Shown: one piece after another, positions 1-5,312 of the stretch | Layout of the letters: the number at the start of each line of letters is the position of its first letter | How positions within the stretch are numbered: the stretch's first letter is position 1 | From: Pseudomonadota bacterium | GTDB taxonomy: Bacteria > Pseudomonadota > Zetaproteobacteria > Mariprofundales > Mariprofundaceae | Reading direction: 5' to 3' | Length of the DNA stretch: 5,312 nucleotides | Assembly (NCBI GenBank): GCA_002401635.1 | Contig: NVTQ01000011.1 | Coordinates: 7,535-12,846 of the forward strand | Notes under the pieces: model-generated | The model's input: the letters and a program-made list of their open reading frames with translations, nothing else | Databases searched by the model: none | Told to the model about the DNA's origin: nothing | Translations under genes and position numbers: made by a program

Positions 1-372
1 ATCCATGCCATTCCCATGCTTGAAAGGCATGTGCCTAAAGCCAATATTATTCTTAACAAATATGCCCACTGGTCAATTTTCATTTTTCAATATTTGTATG
101 GTACACGCTTGGCTGCGGCCATTCTTTTTGGCTGCTCGTCCATTAACTTTTGGCGTTTTTTCTTTCTTCAAATCATCAACTGCATCACTTGGGCCATCGT
201 TATTTACACCATCGGTCATTTTTTAGGCTTGGCAGCTATGAGTATCCTTCATCAATTTGGTCTTTGGGGGCTGATTATTGCAATCAGCATCGCCGCTATC
301 ATCGCCGCTATCATTTATTGGCGTTATGGGCATCACCATGTCAAACGTCACTTGGATTCCGACGACACATAA
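1..372 (+). CDS. DedA-family integral membrane protein, C-terminal part (5' end outside window)
   Basis: The reading frame is open from the first base and stops with TAA at 370-372, giving 123 C-terminal residues; the ATG at 16 is probably internal. The core resembles the DedA/SNARE-associated family: a YLYGTR element (residues 31-36) matches the usual 'RF-x-x-G-x-R' re-entrant segment, followed by a conserved-type Gly (44), an Arg-Phe pair (52-53), a hydrophobic segment with N60, W64 and G72-G76, and a last membrane helix at about 86-107, then a His/Lys/Asp-rich tail. Some DedA proteins support membrane homeostasis and polyprenyl- or phospholipid translocation; the role here is unknown. The proline usually found a few residues after the motif Arg is absent (A38-A40). 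The final helix contains a duplicated IAAI unit encoded by a 12-bp tandem repeat. The gene converges on the acyl-CoA synthetase gene and overlaps its 3' end by 25 bases. Family assignment is fairly secure; function is not. Confidence 0.75.
   Translation: MHAIPMLERHVPKANIILNKYAHWSIFIFQYLYGTRLAAAILFGCSSINFWRFFFLQIINCITWAIVIYTIGHFLGLAAMSILHQFGLWGLIIAISIAAIIAAIIYWRYGHHHVKRHLDSDDT
270..288. repeat. Perfect 7-bp inverted repeat (hairpin, 5-base loop)
   Basis: GCTGATT (270-276) and AATCAGC (282-288) are perfect reverse complements around the loop ATTGC. On the minus strand it would form 60-78 bases beyond the acyl-CoA synthetase stop codon, so it could cap the 3' end of the operon transcript. No T-tract follows on either strand, so it is not a classical intrinsic terminator. 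It also lies in the DedA-family coding sequence (GLIIAIS), so it may be accidental. Confidence 0.35.
288..314. repeat. 12-bp direct tandem repeat (two exact copies plus partial flanks)
   Basis: The unit ATCGCCGCTATC occurs at 289-300 and again at 301-312 without a gap; identity at period 12 extends one base to the left and two to the right. It lies in frame in the DedA-family gene and encodes IAAI twice within the last transmembrane helix. Because the unit is a multiple of three, a gain or loss of one copy would change the helix by four residues without breaking the frame. It looks like a slippage duplication; whether it varies among strains cannot be told from one sequence. Confidence 0.85.
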
Positions 373-2129
373 AAAGCATGAATCTCTTCCTCATGCAACG
401 CTCGAATATGTCGACGTTTCAACTTTAATGTTGGTGTTAAACAGCCATTTAACTGCGTCCATTCTTCTGATACCACAAGCAACTTCCGAATTTGCATATA
501 ACTCGCCAAATCATGCGATTCATGCCTAATACGTTTTAACAACCAGCTATGTAATGCTTTATCCTCTCGCCAGTTATCAGGCAATGCGCGTTTCTTACCA
601 CGCCAGCGCACCCGCAACTGCTCTTCATTTACAATCAATAAGGCAGCCAGCCATGCCCGACCTTCACCAACCACCATCGCTTGCTCAATACATGGATCAT
701 GGGTTAAATGTTGCTCGACCAATGCTGGCGGAACATTTTCACCACTGGAAAGTACCATAATTTCTTTTTTACGATCCACAATGAACACATAACCATCATC
801 ATCTATCTCAACAATATCGCCTGTATGCAACCAGCCATTCTCATCCAAGACTTCTTTGGTTTCAGCATCTTTTTGCCAGTAACCCCGCATAATCATCGCA
901 CCTTTTGCCAAAAGCTCGCCATCCTCGGTAAGTTTGAGTTCTACCCCTGGCAAAGCGGGACCAACACTGGCTGGTTTGATGTTTTCTTCGATATTCACCG
1001 TCAATACAGGCGATGACTCACTCAGACCATAACCCGGCAATACGGTAATATCGGCTGCCAATAAAAAATTGGCAATACGCGGGCTTAAAGCCGCACCACC
1101 CGAAACAAATATGCGTAATTTTCCACCCATCTTGGCACGCAATTTGGCATTCACAACACCATCCAGAAGCTTCCACACCCTCGCCTTCAAGCCGTGTAAA
1201 TTTTCACCTTTTTTCCGCAATTCAAAACGTTGCATACCCAACGATTGGGCTTGTTCAAATAAAAAGCGCTTTACAACTGAAGCCTCCATTTTGGCATGTA
1301 CACCTGCATAAATTTTCTCATACAAACGCGGCACGGAAATCATCACTGTTGGTTGAACTTCAGGCATATCTCGCATCAAGGTGGTGACATCTTCGGCATA
1401 AGCGATTTCAGAGCCGCATGCCATGGGTAAAAAGTGTCCAACTGTGCGCTCAAAAGCATGCGATACAGGTAAAAAGGATAAAAATATATCATCTGGAAAC
1501 ACAGGAACTCCGCCCAAGCCAGCCCAAACATCCGATAGCAGATTACCATGCGTCAACATTACGCCTTTGGGGTGCCCTGTTGTGCCCGATGTGTAAATCA
1601 ATGTCGCCAAATCATCACGTGTGGGGCATGGCGTTTGCAATTGCCCATCCCATGCTTCATCACTGGCAATCGCCGCCAGTGAATCGGTCTCTCCATGGAA
1701 TACCACCATTGGTTTATCATAACCATCCAGTTTTGCTTCCTGCGCGCCTTCCTCCACCAATAATAACGAGCAACCAGCATCATCAAAAACATAACGCACC
1801 GCTTCAGGACTATCGGTAAAATAGGCTGGCACAGTCACCGCGCCAATACGCAAAATGGCAAAATCTGCAATCAACCATTCAGGACAATTATGCCCCAATA
1901 TACCAACACGATCGCCTGATTTAATACCTTGCGACTCTAACCATGCAGCTACACGCAAAACACCTTGCTGCACTTTAATGCGCGACCATTGTTGCCATTC
2001 GCCATTCGTTTTACGGGAGCGTAATAAAGGTTTATCCAACCATTCCGACGGTGCTTCTAGGAGTAAATCGGACAACGATGAAGATTTTTCAGCCCGCTTT
2101 AGACCTAGACATGTTTTAGGAGAAGCCAT
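348..2129 (-). CDS. Long-chain fatty acid--CoA ligase (AMP-forming acyl-CoA synthetase)
   Basis: This complete 593-residue protein of the adenylate-forming (ANL) superfamily activates a fatty acid with ATP to an acyl-AMP and then to acyl-CoA, feeding the beta-oxidation enzymes encoded just upstream. Motifs run in the expected order: the P-loop YTSGTTGHPKG (179-189), the A5-type motif GYGLSESSP (366-374), WLHTGD with Asp438, DRKKE with hinge-region Arg453, and a C-terminal LTPTLKLKR segment (564-572) whose first Lys (569) is the likely catalytic lysine. That C-terminal motif and the long insert between the P-loop and A5 are typical of bacterial and eukaryotic long-chain synthetases (FadD15/FAA-like) rather than E. 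coli FadD, so I give no symbol. The ATG is supported by GGAGGTG five bases upstream. The gene starts inside the fadJ-like gene (14-base overlap) and its 3' end overlaps the convergent DedA-family gene by 25 bases. Ser370 replaces the more usual Thr of GYGLTE, a conservative change. Confidence 0.93.
   Translation of the reverse strand: MASPKTCLGLKRAEKSSSLSDLLLEAPSEWLDKPLLRSRKTNGEWQQWSRIKVQQGVLRVAAWLESQGIKSGDRVGILGHNCPEWLIADFAILRIGAVTVPAYFTDSPEAVRYVFDDAGCSLLLVEEGAQEAKLDGYDKPMVVFHGETDSLAAIASDEAWDGQLQTPCPTRDDLATLIYTSGTTGHPKGVMLTHGNLLSDVWAGLGGVPVFPDDIFLSFLPVSHAFERTVGHFLPMACGSEIAYAEDVTTLMRDMPEVQPTVMISVPRLYEKIYAGVHAKMEASVVKRFLFEQAQSLGMQRFELRKKGENLHGLKARVWKLLDGVVNAKLRAKMGGKLRIFVSGGAALSPRIANFLLAADITVLPGYGLSESSPVLTVNIEENIKPASVGPALPGVELKLTEDGELLAKGAMIMRGYWQKDAETKEVLDENGWLHTGDIVEIDDDGYVFIVDRKKEIMVLSSGENVPPALVEQHLTHDPCIEQAMVVGEGRAWLAALLIVNEEQLRVRWRGKKRALPDNWREDKALHSWLLKRIRHESHDLASYMQIRKLLVVSEEWTQLNGCLTPTLKLKRRHIRALHEEEIHAFYVSSESK
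371..396 (-). terminator. Weak hairpin followed by T5, possible operon-end terminator
   Basis: Read on the minus strand, GCATGA, a nine-base loop and TCATGC are followed directly by TTTTT (plus-strand A-tract 371-375). The stem is only 6 bp (7 with a G-T pair) and half AT, so termination would be weak. It sits inside the synthetase coding region, about 20 bases before its stop, so termination here would remove the last few codons. On the plus strand it lies just after the DedA-family stop codon but has no T-tract in that direction. It is the only hairpin plus T-tract I noticed near the convergent gene ends; coincidence is quite possible. Confidence 0.2.
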
Positions 2130-4245
2130 CTAACACCTCCAAATTGACAGGTATATCAAAGCCTAAATTGGCAATTGTTTGCCGTAATTCAGCCCGCTCT
2201 CGAGAAGCAAAGTAACACAATAGACCACCACGAAATGGTGGGAAACCAATACCATATACCAATGCCGCATCCAAATGTTCGGCATCTTCCACCACCCCTT
2301 CTACAAGGCAGCGCAAAGACTCAAGCAACATCGGAATCAAACATGTATCAATCACTTCCTGTCCAGCCATCACATAGGCATCATCCTTCATATTCGCATC
2401 AAATTCTTTTTCTTGCACAGCATTGGCATGCGCGCCTGACGATGCCTTCGATGGCAAATAGCTATCCAAGGCTTCATGAATACCCTGACGCTTGCCTTTG
2501 TTATACGTATAAAATCCCGAACCACTTTTCTCACCAAACCGTCCATCTGCGACCATCTTGGCAAACCAGTCTGGCATCGCGAATTGCCCATTACCTGACA
2601 ATGCAGCACTCAAATGCTCACCCACATGCAAGCATATATCCAGACCCACACGATCTGCCAATTCAATGGCTCCCATAGGCATGCCGAAGTTTTTTAATAC
2701 GCCATCAATATGCTGTGCTGATTGTCCTTTTTCCAACAATCGCAATGCCGCCGTCATAAATGGCATCAAACAACGATTGACCAAAAAGCCTGGGCGATCT
2801 GCCACAATCACAGGAAATTTTCCCCAACGCACGGCAAGTGCAGCCACTGTTTGCAATGTTTTCTTGGTGGTTTTTTTGCCAGCAATGATTTCTACCAAAG
2901 GCATTTTGGGAGCAGGGTTAAAAAAGTGCAATCCCGCCAAGCGCCCAGGATATTTTAAATCTGCCTGCTGCTCGCTTAATGATAGCGATGATGTATTGCT
3001 TAGTAACAACGTCTGGCGACTTACTTGTGCTTCTACATCCGCCCAAAGTGACTTTTTCACTTCTATTCTTTCTACAATTGCCTCAATGACCACATCCGCT
3101 GTCGCCAAACCACTGCCATCCAAACTTGGACGAATACGTTGCAAACGCGCTTCACCCCGCTGCCTATCACGTTTGGCAAACTTGGATGCAGATTGAAGCC
3201 CTCCACTCAAAGCATCAGGAGACACATCGTGCAAATCTACCGTGCCATCTTTGGCAGCAACCCAAGCAATTCCACTGCCCATGACACCCGCACCATAGAC
3301 TGCTGTATGCTGCATCTTTGCAACTGCCGCTTTGCCTTTTTTCACTGCATCTTGGTGCTTTAAGGCTTCACCCAAAAAGAATACACGAATCAAATGTTTG
3401 CATGTTGGCGTGACTGCCAAGCGCCCTATGGAGTTCGCTTCCCAAGTATAAGCTGCATCACCTGACAACCCCGAAATAGCACGCAACGCATTGAGCGCGC
3501 CCATCAATGCAGGGTAGGACTGATCCATATCCAAATCTTTAAATCGCGCCCGTAAATTTCGCTCTGCCAACATAAAAAACACCTGCCTAGCAGGCCATAA
3601 GGCAAACCATTTGGGTTTGCTAACAACAACCTTCTTACCTTTTGTGACAAGCTGCTCAATGGCTTGTTCTAGCTGTTCTTCATGGCATAGCATATCTGCC
3701 AAACCAGTCCGTTTGGCACGCTTAGCATCCACAGTGTTACCACTTAAAATCATTTGCGTGGCAACGACCCAGCCTACTTTTTGAGGTAAGCGCACGCAGC
3801 CACCAAAACCAGGGTGAATACCAATTTTTATTTCAGGCAAACCCAAACGGGTTTTATCATCAGCAACGGCAATGATATAATCGCATGCCATTGCCAGCTC
3901 CAAACCGCCACCCAAACATACACCTTGCACCACTGCCACCGACACGCTCGATAATTGCTCAATGCGCAGACAAACGGCTTGCCCACGTTTCGCCAACTGC
4001 GTGCCCTTTTCAGCATCTTCCACTGCGGCAATGGCATGAATATCCGCCCCAGCTATAAAACAACCTGCCAACTCACTTTGTAATACCAATACATCTGGCG
4101 TATTGGCTTCTAACTCATCCAAATAGCCTTCCAAAGCCAACATACAGGCTTCATCCAATACATTGACTGGCTTATCACTGCGGACGAACGATAAAGTTGC
4201 GCTAGATTTTTTACGTTTTAATTGAAGCACTGATTTCACTGCCAT
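2116..4245 (-). CDS. fadJ: Fatty acid oxidation complex alpha subunit: enoyl-CoA hydratase/3-hydroxyacyl-CoA dehydrogenase, FadJ type
   Basis: This complete 709-residue two-domain enzyme hydrates trans-2-enoyl-CoA to 3-hydroxyacyl-CoA, then oxidises it with NAD+ to 3-ketoacyl-CoA. Residues 1 to about 190 are the crotonase domain, with oxyanion-hole motif FIAGADI (63-69) and catalytic glutamates Glu116 (GGGLE) and Glu138 (LPE). After a linker, the Rossmann domain begins with GAGVMG (318-323) and Asp340 at the end of the second strand; the catalytic dyad is His440 (LHFFNP) and Glu452 (VEI), with SNTS (416-419) and the Asn490 motif (PGFLVNR). Two C-terminal dehydrogenase repeats follow (about 482-580 and 620-700), the last with YGIGFPPFRGG. 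The 22-residue Glu-Glu spacing and the length fit FadJ/HADHA better than FadB, which as I recall has 20. The ATG has GGGAGT five bases upstream. The gene overlaps the thiolase gene by 10 bases and the synthetase by 14, implying coupled translation and, for the thiolase, an alpha/beta complex. The segment between Asp340 and Ile371 seems a few residues short for the family. Catalysis looks intact. Confidence 0.93.
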   Translation of the reverse strand: MAVKSVLQLKRKKSSATLSFVRSDKPVNVLDEACMLALEGYLDELEANTPDVLVLQSELAGCFIAGADIHAIAAVEDAEKGTQLAKRGQAVCLRIEQLSSVSVAVVQGVCLGGGLELAMACDYIIAVADDKTRLGLPEIKIGIHPGFGGCVRLPQKVGWVVATQMILSGNTVDAKRAKRTGLADMLCHEEQLEQAIEQLVTKGKKVVVSKPKWFALWPARQVFFMLAERNLRARFKDLDMDQSYPALMGALNALRAISGLSGDAAYTWEANSIGRLAVTPTCKHLIRVFFLGEALKHQDAVKKGKAAVAKMQHTAVYGAGVMGSGIAWVAAKDGTVDLHDVSPDALSGGLQSASKFAKRDRQRGEARLQRIRPSLDGSGLATADVVIEAIVERIEVKKSLWADVEAQVSRQTLLLSNTSSLSLSEQQADLKYPGRLAGLHFFNPAPKMPLVEIIAGKKTTKKTLQTVAALAVRWGKFPVIVADRPGFLVNRCLMPFMTAALRLLEKGQSAQHIDGVLKNFGMPMGAIELADRVGLDICLHVGEHLSAALSGNGQFAMPDWFAKMVADGRFGEKSGSGFYTYNKGKRQGIHEALDSYLPSKASSGAHANAVQEKEFDANMKDDAYVMAGQEVIDTCLIPMLLESLRCLVEGVVEDAEHLDAALVYGIGFPPFRGGLLCYFASRERAELRQTIANLGFDIPVNLEVLDGFS
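2134..2140 (-). promoter_or_regulatory. Strong Shine-Dalgarno for the acyl-CoA synthetase
   Basis: The minus strand reads GGAGGTG, then TTAG, then the ATG at 2129. This near-perfect anti-16S match lies inside the last codons of the fadJ-like gene, whose TAA stop is 11-13 bases past this ATG. It fixes the synthetase start and suggests that ribosomes ending fadJ can reinitiate here. Confidence 0.85.
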
Positions 4246-5312
4246 GGCTCACTCCCAACCAGCGTTGCGCCACCCTGACCACCGCCAATACATAAACTTG
4301 CCAAACCCAAACCGCCACCCGTTTCATGTTTCAACTGACGCAACAGTGTTAAAATCAACCTTGCCCCTGTCATACCCACAGGGTGCCCCATCGCAATCGC
4401 TCCACCATGTACATTGACTGTATCTGTATCTGGCGCACCCATCGCCACATCCTCACCCCAAGCTTTTTTGGCAAATTGTTTGGAGTTCATGGCTTTTAAG
4501 TTGGATAGTACTTGTGCAGCAAATGCCTCATTGATCTCCACCCTTGCCATATCACGCATGTGTAAACCTGCTTTGGACAACAGGCTGTGACTGGCATGCA
4601 CGGGGCCCATGCCCATACGTTCAGGATCGCAACCTGAATACGCCCAATCATGGATATAACCCAAGATCGGCCAACCCTCAGCTTCGGCTTTTTCGCGATG
4701 TGAAATTAATAGCATCGCCGCACCATCGGTAATTTGTGAGCTATTGCCCGCCGTGACTGTGCCCAATGGTTTTTCAAAAGCAGGACGCAAACGCTTCAAA
4801 GCTTTCATGCTTTGCTCACCACGCACCCCTTCATCCATATGCACGGGTGCAAAAGAGGAGCCTGCAAATACATGCATCACTTCCTCATCATACCAGCCTG
4901 CACGCCAAGATTCCGCTGCCCGTTGATGACTCTGCAACGACCATTCATCTTGCTCTTTGCGTGAAATTGCAAACTCACGTGCCAATACTTCCGCCGTCTG
5001 CCCCATACCCATATGCACTACAGGATCGGTCAAACCTTCCATCAATGAAATACGCGGTTTCCAAGGCGCTTGCATCACGCCCCACACCGCCTTCAAACGC
5101 GATGGAACATCTCTGGCACGTTGCAGGATTGCCATTTTTTCACGGAATTTATCATGAAATAATAAAGGTGCATGGGTCATGGATTCAACACCACCAGCCA
5201 AAATCACATCGGCACGCCCAAGCTGTATTTTTTCCGCCGCATCGGTAATCGCTTGCATACCCGATGCACAATTGCGATGCACCGTATGGGCAGGAACAGC
5301 CCGTGGCACACC
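4236..5312 (-). CDS. fadI: 3-ketoacyl-CoA thiolase (acetyl-CoA C-acyltransferase), FadI type, 5' end outside window
   Basis: The frame is open to the right edge and ends with TGA at 4236-4238, giving 358 C-terminal residues; probably some 80-90 N-terminal residues lie outside, judging by where the first catalytic Cys usually falls. The GTG at 5307-5309 is an internal Val codon, not a start. Thiolases cleave 3-ketoacyl-CoA with CoA to acetyl-CoA and a shortened acyl-CoA, the last step of each beta-oxidation turn. Numbering from the edge, the acyl-accepting nucleophile is Cys15 (RNCASG), NEAF is at 261-264, the catalytic His310 is in GHP, and Cys341 is in LCIGGG. Cys15 and His310 are 295 apart, about 35 more than in short biosynthetic thiolases; the extra residues fall in the region after GGVESM (about 53-100), as in FadI and mitochondrial HADHB. 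It precedes and overlaps the fadJ-like gene by 10 bases, the fadI-fadJ order, so it is the likely beta subunit of the same complex. Confidence 0.92.
   Translation of the reverse strand, partial: GVPRAVPAHTVHRNCASGMQAITDAAEKIQLGRADVILAGGVESMTHAPLLFHDKFREKMAILQRARDVPSRLKAVWGVMQAPWKPRISLMEGLTDPVVHMGMGQTAEVLAREFAISRKEQDEWSLQSHQRAAESWRAGWYDEEVMHVFAGSSFAPVHMDEGVRGEQSMKALKRLRPAFEKPLGTVTAGNSSQITDGAAMLLISHREKAEAEGWPILGYIHDWAYSGCDPERMGMGPVHASHSLLSKAGLHMRDMARVEINEAFAAQVLSNLKAMNSKQFAKKAWGEDVAMGAPDTDTVNVHGGAIAMGHPVGMTGARLILTLLRQLKHETGGGLGLASLCIGGGQGGATLVGSEPWQ
4251..4256 (-). promoter_or_regulatory. Shine-Dalgarno for the fadJ-like gene
   Basis: GGGAGT on the minus strand ends five bases before the ATG at 4245 and lies inside the last codons of the thiolase gene, whose TGA (4236-4238) is just past that ATG. 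It supports this start for the fadJ-like gene and coupling of its translation to the thiolase. Confidence 0.7.

Noticed and set aside
4..31. CATGCC/GGCATG inverted repeat at the left edge
   Set aside because: Only 6 bp with a 16-base loop, inside coding sequence and without a T-tract; likely chance.
2175..2678. Plus-strand 167-residue open frame opposite the 3' part of the fadJ-like gene
   Set aside because: His/Pro/Gln-rich composition and no domain; the conserved C-terminal dehydrogenase repeats on the minus strand account for it.
2558..3196. Plus-strand 212-residue open frame opposite the fadJ-like gene
   Set aside because: It is antisense to a clearly conserved coding region, has a Ser/Asn/Cys/Ala-rich composition without recognisable motifs, and no convincing ribosome binding site was seen. 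It is a shadow frame.
1416..3888. GCATGC hexamer seen five times (1416, 1456, 2426, 2679, 3883), considered as an uptake or methylation signal
   Set aside because: Somewhat more than chance, but without fixed flanks, orientation or spacing, and explained by codon content of the minus-strand genes. No known uptake sequence has this core as far as I know.
4766..5248. Plus-strand 160-residue open frame opposite the thiolase
   Set aside because: His/Pro/Ser-rich translation typical of antisense reading; the thiolase motifs on the other strand explain the sequence.
5307..5309. GTG as possible thiolase start codon
   Set aside because: The frame continues to the window edge and conserved thiolase sequence (VPA-x-T-V before the catalytic Cys) sits right at the edge, so the true start is upstream, outside the window.
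1..5312. Search for mobile elements, CRISPR repeats, tRNA or other RNA genes, phage or defence genes
   Set aside because: Four conserved genes cover every base apart from none left over, with no terminal repeats, spaced repeats or tRNA-like folds noticed. The region reads as ordinary core metabolism.

Overview
This is a gene-dense bacterial stretch, coding from edge to edge, with no intergenic gap and no RNA gene, mobile element or CRISPR array that I can see. A run of three genes on the minus strand fills about 93% of it. In transcription order (right to left) they are the 3' part of a long-chain 3-ketoacyl-CoA thiolase (FadI type), a complete two-domain enoyl-CoA hydratase/3-hydroxyacyl-CoA dehydrogenase (FadJ type), and a complete long-chain acyl-CoA synthetase. 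At the left edge the 3' end of a DedA-family membrane protein gene runs in on the plus strand and converges on the synthetase gene.

The three minus-strand genes overlap head to tail by 10 and 14 bases. Each downstream start has a good Shine-Dalgarno sequence inside the preceding gene, so they almost certainly form one translationally coupled operon. Together they activate a fatty acid to acyl-CoA, hydrate and oxidise the enoyl-CoA, and cleave the 3-ketoacyl-CoA to acetyl-CoA. The acyl-CoA dehydrogenase for the first oxidation is not in the window. Three independent signs point to the FadI/FadJ type of beta-oxidation complex (related to mitochondrial HADHB/HADHA) rather than FadA/FadB: the thiolase gene comes first, the thiolase has a longer catalytic loop, and the hydratase catalytic glutamates have FadJ-like spacing. 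The operon promoter and any fatty-acid-responsive operator lie beyond the right edge.

The host is probably a proteobacterium, judged from the fadIJ-like order and the protein families, with a moderate base composition (mid-to-high 40s % GC by eye, not counted). I cannot name a genus. I found no sign of a new biological system; this is housekeeping lipid metabolism. The points worth a second look are small: a convergent gene overlap, a 12-bp tandem duplication in a membrane helix, two small hairpins around the convergent gene ends, and a few departures from family consensus.
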